Positions 52,862 to 61,594 of a DNA stretch of 64,000 nt are shown piece after piece. The translations under genes and the position numbers were made by a program. The DNA is taken from positions 2,108,001 through 2,172,000 of the forward strand of contig NZ_CP092431.1 in the NCBI RefSeq assembly GCF_022385335.1, read 5' to 3'. Positions within the stretch are counted from its first letter, which is position 1. Each line of letters opens with the position of its first letter. Under the pieces are notes generated by a model. It did no database searches. It saw nothing but the letters and a program-made list of their open reading frames with translations, and was not told the origin of the DNA. Source of the DNA: Streptomyces deccanensis. Lineage in GTDB: Bacteria; Actinomycetota; Actinomycetes; Streptomycetales; Streptomycetaceae.

Positions 52862-53485
52862 CTACGGCCGCCACAGCGGGTGCTCGCTCTCCGCCCACTC
52901 CCTGCTCACCGACCCCGTCCGCAGGCCCCGGCGGGCCTCCGGGTCGCCCAGGGCCATGCCGATGTGGCCGGCCAGGACGATGCCGATGGTCAGGGCCAGC
53001 CAGTCGTGGACGAAGGTCGCGCTGGTGCGCCACATCAGGGGGGTGAGATGGGTGAACCACATCATCAGGCCCGTGGCGAGCATGACGAGGGTGGCGCCGG
53101 CGATCCAGGCGGCGTAGAGCTTCTGCCCGGCGTTGAACTTGGCGGCGGGGCGCGGACCCGGCGCCCGGCGGCGGGCGGCGCGGAGCCAGAGGCGGTCGTG
53201 CGGGCCCCAGCGGTTGAGGCGCCCGATGTCCGCGCGGAACGCGCGGGAGGCGAGACCCGCCAGGACCGGGAGCGGCAGCAGCAGACCCGTCCACTGGTGG
53301 ACCGTCACCAGCAGGGCCCGGCGGCCGACCAGTTCCGCGAGGGCGGGGAGGTAGAGGCAGGCCGCCGTCGCCACGCAGATGCCCATCAGGGCGGCGGCCG
53401 TCCGGTGGATCCAGCGTTCGGCGGCGGTGAAGCGCGGGACGCGGGAGTCCGTGACGACCGGCCGCTCCTCAAGTCGTCGGTTCAT
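52862..53485 (-). CDS. Cytochrome b subunit of a molybdopterin oxidoreductase
   Basis: This 207-residue membrane protein has about four to five hydrophobic helices with paired His candidates for haem ligation: RWIHRTAAALMG, TVHQWTGLLLPLP, FVHDWLALTIGIVLAGHIGMALG. It resembles cytochrome b561/FdnI-type subunits. Its ATG lies 17 nt inside the upstream molybdopterin protein gene, so the two are co-translated. It should anchor the oxidoreductase and carry electrons between it and the quinone pool. Confidence 0.8.
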   Translation of the reverse strand: MNRRLEERPVVTDSRVPRFTAAERWIHRTAAALMGICVATAACLYLPALAELVGRRALLVTVHQWTGLLLPLPVLAGLASRAFRADIGRLNRWGPHDRLWLRAARRRAPGPRPAAKFNAGQKLYAAWIAGATLVMLATGLMMWFTHLTPLMWRTSATFVHDWLALTIGIVLAGHIGMALGDPEARRGLRTGSVSREWAESEHPLWRP

Positions 53486-54257
53486 CGTCCCGCCCGTTCG
53501 ATCGGCCGACCCACGCGTCGATGTCGTAGCCCCGCTCCTCCCAGTAGCCGGGCTCGACCTCCTCGGTGACCTCGATGCCGGAGAGCCACTTCGCCGACTT
53601 GTAGAAGTACATGGGGGCGACGTAGAGGCGGACCGGGCCGCCGTGGTTGTGGCCGAGGTCCTTGTCCTGCATGCGCAGGGCCACCAGGACGTCCGCGCGG
53701 CGGGCCTGCTCCAGGGTGAGGCTCTCGCTGTACGCCCCGTCGAAGCAGGTGAAGCGGACCGCCGTCGCCGAGGAGCGCACCCCGGCCGCGTCCAGCAGCA
53801 CGGAGAGCCGTACGCCCTCGAACGGGGTGTCCGGCACGCGCCAGCCGGTGACGCACTGGACGTCCTTCACCATCCGGGTCTGCGGGAGGGCCCGCAGGTC
53901 GGCGAGGGTGTAGGTGGCGGGTTTGTCGACCAGTCCGCCGACGGTGAGGCGGTAGTTCGCGGCGGACTTGCGGGGGACCGACGCCGTCACCGAGTAGTAG
54001 CGGAAGCCGCCGCCGTTGGGGAGCAGGCCCGTCAGTCCGGTGGGGTCCTTCTGGGCCGCCTCGCCGAGGAACGCCTCCATGCCGCGCTGGAGGACGGGCG
54101 CGGAGACGACGCCGAGGGCGCCGAGTCCGAGGGTGCCGAGGAGGATACGGCGGCCGATCGGTCGGCCCGGCTCCCGGCCGCCCCGATCCTCCTGGTCCTC
54201 GTGGTGCTCGTGGTGCTCCGTCGGCGCTTCCCGCGCTTCGGGATGTTCAGGGTTCAC
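53469..54257 (-). CDS. Sulfite-oxidase-type molybdopterin protein (YedY/MsrP-like)
   Basis: This 262-residue exported protein has a twin-arginine signal GRRILLGTLGLGALG (Arg36-Arg37) behind a His/Glu-rich leader (EHHEHHEDQED). The molybdopterin domain has the Mo-ligating Cys135 in VKDVQCVTGWRV, plus DTPFEGVRLSVLL and KWLSGIEVTEEVEPGYWEERGY. The pairing with a cytochrome b resembles MsrP-MsrQ, which repairs methionine sulfoxide in exported proteins, but that activity is not shown here. Confidence 0.85.
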   Translation of the reverse strand: MNPEHPEAREAPTEHHEHHEDQEDRGGREPGRPIGRRILLGTLGLGALGVVSAPVLQRGMEAFLGEAAQKDPTGLTGLLPNGGGFRYYSVTASVPRKSAANYRLTVGGLVDKPATYTLADLRALPQTRMVKDVQCVTGWRVPDTPFEGVRLSVLLDAAGVRSSATAVRFTCFDGAYSESLTLEQARRADVLVALRMQDKDLGHNHGGPVRLYVAPMYFYKSAKWLSGIEVTEEVEPGYWEERGYDIDAWVGRSNGRDDEPTT

Positions 54258-54361
54258 CCCTTGATTCGAACATCCGCCGCCCCCGTCATGCCAGGAACGG
54301 CGGAAATTCGACGGAATTCCTCACCCGCCGGAGCCTCCGCGAGGGGCGGGCGGGACCCGGA

Positions 54362-56017
54362 TCAGCCCGTCGCCTTCGCCGCGGCCCGGCCCGCCGTGCG
54401 GCCCGAGAACAGGCAGCCGCCGAGGAACGTGCCCTCCAGGGAGCGGTAGCCGTGGACACCGCCGCCGCCGAAGCCGGCGGCCTCGCCCGCCGCGTACACG
54501 CCCTCCAGCGGGTCGCCGCCCTCGGTGAGGACGCGGGAGGAGAGGTCGGTCTCCAGACCGCCGAGGGTCTTGCGGGTCAGGATGTTCAGGCGGACGGCGA
54601 TCAGCGGGCCCGCCTTGGGGTCGAGGATGCGGTGCGGGGTGGCGGTGCGGATGAGCTTGTCGCCGAGGTAGTTGCGGGCCCCCCGGATCGCCATGACCTG
54701 GAGGTCCTTGGTAAAGGGGTTGGCGACCTCGCGGTCCCGGGAGACGATCTCGCGGCGCAGCTCGGCCTCGTCGATCAGCGGTTCCTTGGTGAGCGCGTTC
54801 ATGCCGCGGACCAGGGAGCCGAGGTCCTTCTCGACGACGAAGTCGACGCCGTGGTCCATGAAGGCCTTCACCGGGCCGGGGACGTCCGCGCGGGCCCGGA
54901 TGAAGACGTCCTTGATGGACTTGCCCGTCAGGTCGGGGTTCTGCTCGGAGCCGGAGAGGGCGAACTCCTTGCCGATGATCTTCTGGTCGAGCACGAACCA
55001 GGTGTAGTCGTACCCGGTCTTCATGATGTGTTCGAGGGTGCCGAGGGTGTCGAAACCGGGGAAGAGCGGCACCGGCAGGCGCTTGCCGCGGGCGTCCAGC
55101 CAGAGCGACGACGGGCCCGGGAGGACGCGGATGCCGTGGTTCTCCCAGATGGGGTTCCAGTTCTGGATGCCCTCGGTGTAGTGCCACATGCGGTCGCGGT
55201 TGATGAGGCGCGCGCCCGCCTCCTCGGCGATGCCGAGCATCCGGCCGTCGACGTGCGCCGGGACACCGGAGATCATCTTCTCCGGTGCCTTGCCGAGGCG
55301 CTCGGGCCAGTTGGCGCGGACCAGGTCGTGGTTGCCGCCGATGCCGCCGGAGGTGACGATCACGGCCTGGGCCCTCAGCTCGAAGGCGCCGGTGACCTCA
55401 CGGCTGCTCGGCTGACCGCGTTCGATCGTCGACGGCTCCAGGATCTCGCCGGTGACGGTGTCGACGGAGCCCGCGCTGCGCGACAGGCCCGTCACGCGGT
55501 GCCGGAACTTCAGCTGGACCAGTCCCCGGGCCACTCCCTCCCGCACCCGCCGCTCGAAGGGCGCGACGAGGCCGGGGCCGGTGCCCCAGGTGATGTGGAA
55601 GCGGGGGACGGAGTTACCGTGGCCGTTGGCGTCGTAGCCGCCGCGCTCGGCCCAGCCGACCACCGGGAAGAAGCGGACGCCCTGCTGGTGGAGCCAGGAC
55701 CGCTTCTCGGTGGCCGCGAAGTTCACGTACGCCTCGGCCCACTTGCGCGGCCAGTGGTCCTCCTCGCGGTCGAAGGCGGCCGTGCCCATCCAGTCCTGGA
55801 GGGCGAGGGCGTGGCTGTCCTTGATCCGCAGTCGGCGCTGCTCGGGCGAGTCGACGAAGAAGAGCCCGCCGAACGACCAGTGCGCCTGGCCGCCGATCGA
55901 CTGCTCCGGCTCCTGGTCGAGGAGGATCACCTTGCGGCCCGCGTCGACGAGCTCCGCGGTCGCCGCGAGCCCGGCGAGGCCCGCCCCGATCACGATCACA
56001 TCTGCGTCGTACGACAT
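54362..56017 (-). CDS. FAD-binding dehydrogenase (KstD/fumarate-reductase-like flavoprotein)
   Basis: This 551-residue flavoprotein has the N-terminal dinucleotide motif VIVIGAGLAGLAATAEL and ends GVYAAGEAAGFGGGGVHGYRSLEGTFLGGC, where the family contacts FAD. EQSIGGQAHWSFGGLFF and VIVTSGGIGGNHDLV are typical of the 3-ketosteroid dehydrogenase/fumarate reductase superfamily. No signal peptide. Substrate is unknown. It is single, on the minus strand, divergent from the DMT transporter. Confidence 0.87.
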   Translation of the reverse strand: MSYDADVIVIGAGLAGLAATAELVDAGRKVILLDQEPEQSIGGQAHWSFGGLFFVDSPEQRRLRIKDSHALALQDWMGTAAFDREEDHWPRKWAEAYVNFAATEKRSWLHQQGVRFFPVVGWAERGGYDANGHGNSVPRFHITWGTGPGLVAPFERRVREGVARGLVQLKFRHRVTGLSRSAGSVDTVTGEILEPSTIERGQPSSREVTGAFELRAQAVIVTSGGIGGNHDLVRANWPERLGKAPEKMISGVPAHVDGRMLGIAEEAGARLINRDRMWHYTEGIQNWNPIWENHGIRVLPGPSSLWLDARGKRLPVPLFPGFDTLGTLEHIMKTGYDYTWFVLDQKIIGKEFALSGSEQNPDLTGKSIKDVFIRARADVPGPVKAFMDHGVDFVVEKDLGSLVRGMNALTKEPLIDEAELRREIVSRDREVANPFTKDLQVMAIRGARNYLGDKLIRTATPHRILDPKAGPLIAVRLNILTRKTLGGLETDLSSRVLTEGGDPLEGVYAAGEAAGFGGGGVHGYRSLEGTFLGGCLFSGRTAGRAAAKATG

Positions 56018-56330
56018 GGAGGACGTCCTCTCGGGAACGGGTCAGGCAAGCGGGGCGAACGGGGGCACACCGGAACGGGCCGGGCCCGGCCCCGCTTTGT
56101 TACCGGCCGGTCAGCAGCTTAGGGATCAGATCCTTCGGCAGAAGGCGTGACCTAGTCAACTGCCGAGATGTGTCTCCTCTTACGGACAGCCCACGGCGGG
56201 GCCGCTACAGTCGCCTGAATACCTATCGGGCCACCCATCGGGGCACAAATCGCCCTCCGGCCAGGATGCCGAGCGGAGACTCCCTCGGGGACGTCCGCCG
56301 TGGCCCGTCCGACGACCCGAGGTACTCCGC
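56018..56330. other. Divergent intergenic region
   Basis: 313 nt between the flavoprotein and DMT transporter starts. A modest dyad CCTTCGGCAGAAGG (about 56131-56144) and a possible -10 TACAGT (56206-56211, plus strand) are visible. No gene or repeat element is evident. Confidence 0.4.
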
Positions 56331-57227
56331 GTGTCGGTTCTCGTTCTCCTTCTCTCCGTGGGCGCCGCCTGCTGTCTGGGCTTCGGCTTCGTGCTCCAGC
56401 AGCAGGCCGCCGTGCGCGCCCCGCTGGGCGACTTCCTCTCGTTCCGCCTGCTGCTCGACCTGATCCGGGTGCCGCGCTGGCTCGGCGGCATCGCCCTGAT
56501 GGTGTGCGGCATGGCGCTCGGGGCGATCGCGCTCGGTCAGGGCGAGGTCACGCTCGTCGAGCCGCTCCTCGCCACGAACCTGCTCTTCGCGCTGGCCCTC
56601 TCCCGCCGGCAGACCCGGCAGCCGCTGGGCCGCCAGGGCTGGGCGGGGCTGCTGCTGCTCGCGGGCGGTGTCACCGCGTTCATCGTGGCCGGGCGGCCGG
56701 AGGGCGGGGCGGCGGTCGGCGGACCGTTCCGGCAGTGGCTGATCATCGGCGTGATGGTGGGGCTCGCGCTGCTGCTCGCGGCGTACGCGAAGCGGTCACG
56801 GATGAGCGCCGCGCCGGTGCTGCTGGCGGTGGCCGCCGGGCTGCTGTACGGCGTGCAGGACGCGCTCACGCGGGTCAGCGGGCAGTTGTTCGCGGGGTCC
56901 GGCTGGGGCGGGCTGTTCACCTCGTGGCAGCCGTACGGGGTCGCTGCGCTCGGCGTGACCGGTCTGGTGCTGGTGCAGAGCGCGTTCGAGACGGGGCCGC
57001 TGCGGATGTCCCTGCCGGCGCTCACGGCGGCGCAGCCGTTGGCGGGGATCGTGTGCGGGGTGGGGTTCCTGGGGGATCGGCTGCGGATGGACGCGGGGGC
57101 GCTCGCGTGGGAGGGCGTGGGGTTGGCGGGGGTGGTGGTGGGGGTGGTGCTGCTCGGGATGCATCCAGCCATGCCGTGCGGCTCCGCCGGGGGTGCGCGG
57201 GTTGGGGAGTTGCAGCGGAGCGCGTGA
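56331..57227 (+). CDS. DMT-superfamily (EamA-like) membrane protein
   Basis: This 298-residue inner-membrane protein has nine to ten hydrophobic segments in two similar halves, with GFGFVLQQQAAV at the start and VTLVEPLLATNLLFAL and FETGPLRMSLPALTAAQPL as conserved regions. It is probably a metabolite exporter; substrate is unknown. GTG start after CGAGGTACTCC. Length is normal. It is followed by an expanded intergenic repeat. Confidence 0.84.
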   Translation: MSVLVLLLSVGAACCLGFGFVLQQQAAVRAPLGDFLSFRLLLDLIRVPRWLGGIALMVCGMALGAIALGQGEVTLVEPLLATNLLFALALSRRQTRQPLGRQGWAGLLLLAGGVTAFIVAGRPEGGAAVGGPFRQWLIIGVMVGLALLLAAYAKRSRMSAAPVLLAVAAGLLYGVQDALTRVSGQLFAGSGWGGLFTSWQPYGVAALGVTGLVLVQSAFETGPLRMSLPALTAAQPLAGIVCGVGFLGDRLRMDAGALAWEGVGLAGVVVGVVLLGMHPAMPCGSAGGARVGELQRSA

Positions 57228-57331
57228 TGAGTGGGGGCGCGTGATGAGTGGGGGCGTGTGAGGGAGTGGGTCGGGCGCGTGAGGGGGTGGGGGTGCCTGT
57301 TTCGTCGGCGGGTGCGGGTGGGTCGTGGTTG

Positions 57332-57638
57332 CTCGCGCAGTTCCCCGCGCCCCTGAAAAGCAGGGGCTGCGCCCCGTGCTTTTCAGGCCGCAGCACCGTC
57401 GCTTTCAAGCCCGCAGCCCGGTCGCCTTTCGAGCCCTCAGCCCGGTCGCTTTCAAGCCGCACCCCGGTCGCCTTTCCAGCTCTCAGCACCGTCGCTTTCA
57501 AGCCGCAGCCCGGTCGCCTTTCCAGCTCTCAGCACCGTCGCTTTCGAGCCGCAGCCCGGTCGCCTTTTCAGCCCTCAGCCCCGTGGCTTTTCAGGCCCGC
57601 AGGGCCTGGGTTTTCAGGGGTGCGGGGAACTGCGCGAG
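57332..57638. repeat. Interspersed palindromic element, copy 5, with expanded tandem repeat inside
   Basis: The 28-nt arms (57332-57359 and 57611-57638, one mismatch) match the family of 36066-36151. Between them lies about 250 nt of roughly ten 21-25 nt units such as CACCGTCGCTTTCAAGCCGC and CCCGGTCGCCTTTCCAGC, alternating two types so that a 46-nt period shows. No gene is coded: open frames differ per strand and lack ribosome sites. Confidence 0.85.
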
Positions 57639-57697
57639 AAGCCCCGCCGGGCCGGCGGCCGAGAACGCGCCGCACCACTCCCTGCTTGGATGGGGGT

Positions 57698-58231
57698 ATG
57701 AGCGCAGCCGACGAGATCCTCGACATCGTGGACGAGAACGACCAGGTCATCGGGCAGGCACCGCGGGGGGAGGTGTATGCCCGGGGGATGCGGCACCGGG
57801 CCGTGTTCGTGCTGGTCAGGGACGCCGAGGGGCGGATCTTCGTGCATCGGCGTACGGCGACGAAGCTGGTCTTCCCGGCGCTGTACGACATGTTCGTGGG
57901 CGGCGTCGTCGGCGCGGGCGAGGCCTACGACGACGCGGCGCTCCGCGAGGCCGAGGAGGAGCTGGGGGTCCCGGGGCTGCCGCGACCCGACCCGCTGTTC
58001 AAGTTCCTGTACGACGACGGGGCGGGACGCACCTGGTGGTCGGCCGTGTACGAGGTCCGCTGCACGTCGCCGGTGAACCCGCAGGTCGAGGAGGTCGACT
58101 GGCACGAGTTCCTCACGGAGGCCGAGGTGGAGCAGCGGCTGGGCGAGTGGGAGTGGGTGCCCGACGGGACGGCGGCGTACGAGCGGTTGAAGGAGCACAG
58201 GGGCGGCGGAGGCTTCGAAGCCGACCGGTAG
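57698..58231 (+). CDS. NUDIX hydrolase
   Basis: This 177-residue pyrophosphohydrolase-fold protein has a complete Nudix box, GVVGAGEAYDDAALREAEEE followed by LGV (about residues 69-91). HRAVFVLVRDAEGRIFVHRR precedes it. It looks like the YfcD/isopentenyl-isomerase-like subgroup; substrate unknown. The ATG lies just after the expanded repeat; GGATGGGGG upstream may serve as a ribosome site. It is followed 10 nt later by the DUF202 pair. Confidence 0.88.
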   Translation: MSAADEILDIVDENDQVIGQAPRGEVYARGMRHRAVFVLVRDAEGRIFVHRRTATKLVFPALYDMFVGGVVGAGEAYDDAALREAEEELGVPGLPRPDPLFKFLYDDGAGRTWWSAVYEVRCTSPVNPQVEEVDWHEFLTEAEVEQRLGEWEWVPDGTAAYERLKEHRGGGGFEADR

Positions 58232-58241
58232 TGTCCCGCGT

Positions 58242-58634
58242 GTGATCGAATTTGTACGGAACGTCCGGCTCTGGTTCGTCCCCGAGGACGTACGGAAGGA
58301 CGGCGTAACCCCGGACTACCGGTTCTCCCTGGCCAACGAGCGGACGTTCCTGGCGTGGCTGCGCACCTCGCTCGCGCTGATCGGCGGCGGCTTCGCGGTG
58401 GACCAGTTCCTGCCGGACCTGCGCTGGGGCTGGCGGGTCGGGCTCGCGCTCGCCCTGCTGGCCGCGGGGGTGCTGTGCGCGCTCCGGGCGGTCAACCACT
58501 GGGTGCGCTGCGAGCGGGCGATGCGGCGCGGGGAGGACCTGCCGGTGTCGCGCTTCCCGGCGCTGCTCGGCCTCGTCGTCGCCGTGGTCGCCGTCGCGAT
58601 GGTCGCCGTCGTCCTGCTCGGGTGGGAGGGGTGA
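58242..58634 (+). CDS. YidH/DUF202 membrane protein 1
   Basis: This 130-residue small membrane protein has the DUF202 start pattern DYRFSLANERTFLAWLRTSLALIGGGFAV and three helices. Function is unknown. It is translationally coupled to a second DUF202 gene (GTGA overlap), forming a pair commonly seen in bacteria. Confidence 0.87.
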   Translation: MIEFVRNVRLWFVPEDVRKDGVTPDYRFSLANERTFLAWLRTSLALIGGGFAVDQFLPDLRWGWRVGLALALLAAGVLCALRAVNHWVRCERAMRRGEDLPVSRFPALLGLVVAVVAVAMVAVVLLGWEG

Positions 58635-58963
58635 GCACACCAACCGCTCCCCCGGCGTCCCCCGACCGCGACCCGGGCCTCCAGCCCGAGCGCACCCGGC
58701 TCGCCTGGCGCCGTACGACCCTCACGGGGGCCGTGATCGCCGTGCTCGCGGTGAAGTCCGCGCTGCACGGCGGACCGTCCACGGCCGGCGTACTGGCCGC
58801 CGCCCTGTGCGCGGTGCTGTGGCTGGCCCTCCTGGCGCTCGCCCACCGCCGTATCGCCGCCCTGGCCGCCGCCCGACCGCCCGTCCTCTCGCCCCCGGCC
58901 GCCACGGCGGCCGTCCTGTGCGTGATCGCCCTCGCGGTGTGCGGCGCGGCGCTGGTGTTCTGA
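58631..58963 (+). CDS. DUF202 membrane protein 2
   Basis: This 110-residue protein has LQPERTRLAWRRTTLTGAVIAVL and two more hydrophobic helices. It is shorter than its partner. GTG start overlaps the previous stop by 4 nt. The pair may form a hetero-oligomer. Confidence 0.85.
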   Translation: MSTPTAPPASPDRDPGLQPERTRLAWRRTTLTGAVIAVLAVKSALHGGPSTAGVLAAALCAVLWLALLALAHRRIAALAAARPPVLSPPAATAAVLCVIALAVCGAALVF

Positions 58964-59006
58964 GGGGCAGGTCTTGGTCTGTGCATGGAGTTGCAGAAAG
59001 GAAGAA

Positions 59007-59035
59007 TTGAGACTTCTGTGACTAGCCTGGATATG
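59007..59035 (+). promoter_or_regulatory. Promoter of the His-rich protein
   Basis: TTGAGA, 17-bp spacer, GATATG, followed about 30 nt later by the ATG. The sequence is AT-rich against its surroundings. No clear Zur or Nur box was recognised. Confidence 0.5.
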
Positions 59036-59065
59036 TCATTCCTCGTACCAGCGAAGGCGAGCACC

Positions 59066-59362
59066 ATGACCACCCTTCACCAGGAACACCCCGTCCACGA
59101 CCACGACCACGGCCCGGCCTGCGGACACACCGCCGTGACGCACGGTGACCACACCGACTACGCGCACGACGGGCATCTGCACCGCGAGCACTCCGGGCAC
59201 TGGGACGAGTGCGAGCCGAGCGGGCACGCCGCGCACGAGGGGCACGCGCACGAGCACGGCGAGGACTGCGGGCACCAGGCGGTGACACACGGGGACCACG
59301 TGGACTACGTGCACGACGGACACCGGCACGCCGCCCACGAGGGGCACTGGGACGACCACTGA
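59066..59362 (+). CDS. Histidine-rich metal-binding repeat protein
   Basis: This 98-residue soluble protein is about one quarter His. Two about 30-residue repeats share CGHxAVTHGDHxDYxHDGH, xH and GHWD. Each holds one Cys and many His, flanked by acidic residues; this suits binding of Zn, Ni or Cu as a chaperone or buffer. The ATG at 59066 is chosen for GCGAAGGCGAG upstream and because upstream codons overlap the promoter. No signal peptide. Metal specificity cannot be read. Confidence 0.85.
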   Translation: MTTLHQEHPVHDHDHGPACGHTAVTHGDHTDYAHDGHLHREHSGHWDECEPSGHAAHEGHAHEHGEDCGHQAVTHGDHVDYVHDGHRHAAHEGHWDDH

Positions 59363-59461
59363 CCCGCGGCGTTCCCGCACCCCGGATTCCACCGGTTCGT
59401 CGTCGACTGGCAGGCTCTGACCACCAGTTGGCGACGATCCGGGGGGATGAAGGGGGTCACT

Positions 59462-60373
59462 ATGACCGCGGAAGAGCCGTACACCGTCGAGCTCGCGAGC
59501 GACGTGTACGCGTATGTGCAGCCGGACGGCGGATGGTGTCTGAACAACTCGGGTTTCGTGAGTGACGGCACCTCCACCCTGCTCGTGGACACGGCGGCGA
59601 CGGAGCGCCGGACCCGCGCGCTGGGCGCCGCGCTCGACGCGACGGGCGTCCCGAGGCCCCGGCTCCTGGTCAACACCCACCACCACGGGGACCACACCTA
59701 CGGCAACGGCTTCTTCACGCCGACCGCCACCCTCGTCTCGCACGCGGCCTGCCGCCGCGAGGCCCTCGCCAGCGGACAGCACCTGCATCTGCTGTGGCCG
59801 CAGACCGACTTCGGCGACGTGAGCATCCAGGGCGCGGACCTGACCTACGACGACCGGGTGACGCTGCACGTCGGCGACATCGAGGCCCAGGTCATCCACC
59901 CCGGCGTCTCGCACACCGTCGGCGACTCGGTCGTCTGGCTGCCCCACCGTCGGGTGCTGTTCGCGGGGGACCTGGTCTTCGAGGGCGGGACGCCGTTCTT
60001 CCTCATGGGGTCGCTGAGCGGTTCGCTGCGGGCGCTGGCTCTGCTGCGCGAGCTGGGTGCCGAGACCGTCGTACCGGGGCACGGGCCGGTGACCGACCCG
60101 TCGGCGTTCGACCGGGCCGAGCGGTACATGCGGTTCGTGGCGGAGGTCGCCGAGACGTCGCACGCGGCGGGGCTGACGCCGTTGGAGGCGGCCCGGAAGA
60201 CCGATCTCGGGGAGTACGGCGCGCTGCCGGAGAGCGAGCGGCTGGTGGCGAACCTGCACCGGGCGTACGCCGAGCTGGACGGGCATCCGGAGGGTGAGGG
60301 CGTCGACCCGTTCGCCGGGTTCATGGACATGGCGACCATCAACGGCGGGGAGATGATGACCTGCCACGCGTGA
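59462..60373 (+). CDS. Metallo-beta-lactamase-fold hydrolase
   Basis: This 303-residue binuclear-metal hydrolase has LLVNTHHHGDHTYGNGFF (HxHxDH), HPGVSHTVGDSVVWLP, LFAGDLVFEGG (bridging Asp) and VVPGHGPV (last His). It resembles cyclase/hydrolase MBL proteins; substrate unknown. AAGGGGG before the ATG at 59462 is a good site; an ATG 15 nt earlier is also possible. A palindromic terminator follows. Confidence 0.87.
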   Translation: MTAEEPYTVELASDVYAYVQPDGGWCLNNSGFVSDGTSTLLVDTAATERRTRALGAALDATGVPRPRLLVNTHHHGDHTYGNGFFTPTATLVSHAACRREALASGQHLHLLWPQTDFGDVSIQGADLTYDDRVTLHVGDIEAQVIHPGVSHTVGDSVVWLPHRRVLFAGDLVFEGGTPFFLMGSLSGSLRALALLRELGAETVVPGHGPVTDPSAFDRAERYMRFVAEVAETSHAAGLTPLEAARKTDLGEYGALPESERLVANLHRAYAELDGHPEGEGVDPFAGFMDMATINGGEMMTCHA

Positions 60374-60409
60374 CGGCACGCCCGGCGGCGCGTGTGCCGG
60401 GGTGCGTCG

Positions 60410-60437
60410 GATCCGGCCGCTCGCGAGCGGCCGGATC
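60410..60437. terminator. Terminator palindrome after the MBL gene
   Basis: GATCCGGCCGCTCG and CGAGCGGCCGGATC are contiguous complementary 14-mers, a perfect 28-bp palindrome about 37 nt after the stop. Confidence 0.75.
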
Positions 60438-60479
60438 GTGTGGAGACGCCGATCACTTTCGTGTGGCCCACTGGACGAC

Positions 60480-60497
60480 ATACCGACCGGTCGGCAT
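60480..60497. promoter_or_regulatory. TetR-type operator before the phosphotransferase-ACAD operon
   Basis: ATACCGACCGGTCGGCAT has a perfect CCGACCGGTCGG core (60483-60494), a form common to TetR regulators of acyl-CoA genes. A partial copy, CCGACCGGT, lies upstream of the TetR gene at 63699-63707. Confidence 0.65.
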
Positions 60498-60542
60498 CAT
60501 GAGACGGGTCCCGGTAGAACGCGTTCGCGTGTAGGAGCGATG

Positions 60543-61589
60543 ATGCACCCAGACCACCCGCCAGGTCTCGACCCCGACCGGCTCCGCGCCCTGCTCGACG
60601 CCGAGCGGCCCGGACTCGTGGGCGGCCCGCTCACCGGCCGGCTGATCGAGGGCGGGCGGTCGAACCTGACGTACGAGGTCACGGACGGCACCGCGAAGTG
60701 GGTCGTACGGCGGCCGCCGCTGGGCCATGTGCTGGCGACCGCGCACGATATGAAGCGGGAGCACCGCGTGATCAGCGCGCTGCACCCGACGGACGTCCCC
60801 GTGCCCCGCCCCGTGCTGCTCTGCGAGGACGAGGAGGTGCTCGGCGCGCCCTTCTACGTCATGGACTTCGTCGAGGGCACCCCGTACCGCACCGCCGAGC
60901 AGCTGGCCCCGCTCGGTCCGGAGCGCACCCGGGCCGCCGTGCTGGGCCTGGTCGACACCCTCGTCGAGCTGCACGCGGTGGACCCGGCCGAGGTGGGCCT
61001 CGCCGACTTCGGGCGCCCCGAGGGCTTCCTGGACCGGCAACTGCGGCGCTGGGGCAAGCAGTTGGACGCGTCCCGCAACCGCGAACTGACCGGCATCGAC
61101 GAGCTCCACGCGACGCTGGGCCGCCGGCTCCCCCACTCCCCCACGGCGACGGTCGTCCACGGCGACTACCGCCTCGACAACGTCCTGCTCGGCGAGGACG
61201 ACGCGATCAAGGCCATCCTCGACTGGGAGATGTCCACGCTCGGCGATCCCCTCACCGACCTGGGCCTGCTGGTGATGTACAGCGTGCCGCTGGCCACGCC
61301 CGACTCCCCCGTCTCGACGACCGCGACGGCCGCCGGGCACCCGGATCCCGCCGAGATCATCGAGCGGTACGCGGCGCGCTCGGGCCGTGACGTCTCCTCG
61401 GTGTCCTGGTACACGGCGTTCGCCTGGTTCAAGCTCGCCGTGATCCTGGAGGGCATCCACTACCGGTACACCCTCGGCCAGACGGTCGGCCGCGGCTTCG
61501 ACCGCATCGGCGACCTGGTCCCCGTCTTCATCGAACACGGCCTCACGACTCTTCGTACCGGCTCCGGTTCCGGCTCCCAGGAAGGCTGA
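60543..61589 (+). CDS. Aminoglycoside-phosphotransferase-fold kinase (ACAD10/11-type)
   Basis: This 348-residue kinase-fold protein has VVHGDYRLDNVLLGEDD (catalytic loop) and ILDWEMSTLGDPLTDLG (metal-binding). LIEGGRSNLTYEV is the nucleotide loop. Proteins of this type are fused or adjacent to acyl-CoA dehydrogenases (ACAD10/11). In characterised fusions they phosphorylate 4-hydroxy-acyl substrates to help remove the hydroxyl. Here it lies 5 nt before such a dehydrogenase. ATG 60543 follows GGAGCG. Confidence 0.88.
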   Translation: MHPDHPPGLDPDRLRALLDAERPGLVGGPLTGRLIEGGRSNLTYEVTDGTAKWVVRRPPLGHVLATAHDMKREHRVISALHPTDVPVPRPVLLCEDEEVLGAPFYVMDFVEGTPYRTAEQLAPLGPERTRAAVLGLVDTLVELHAVDPAEVGLADFGRPEGFLDRQLRRWGKQLDASRNRELTGIDELHATLGRRLPHSPTATVVHGDYRLDNVLLGEDDAIKAILDWEMSTLGDPLTDLGLLVMYSVPLATPDSPVSTTATAAGHPDPAEIIERYAARSGRDVSSVSWYTAFAWFKLAVILEGIHYRYTLGQTVGRGFDRIGDLVPVFIEHGLTTLRTGSGSGSQEG

Positions 61590-61594
61590 TCCCC

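Noticed and set aside
57360..57610. CRISPR array
   Set aside because: Units are degenerate, contiguous and lack unique spacers; the block sits inside a palindromic element and no cas genes are nearby.
58964..59065. Zur or Nur operator before the His-rich gene
   Set aside because: No convincing inverted repeat of the known Zur or Nur type could be picked; only a plain promoter is supported.
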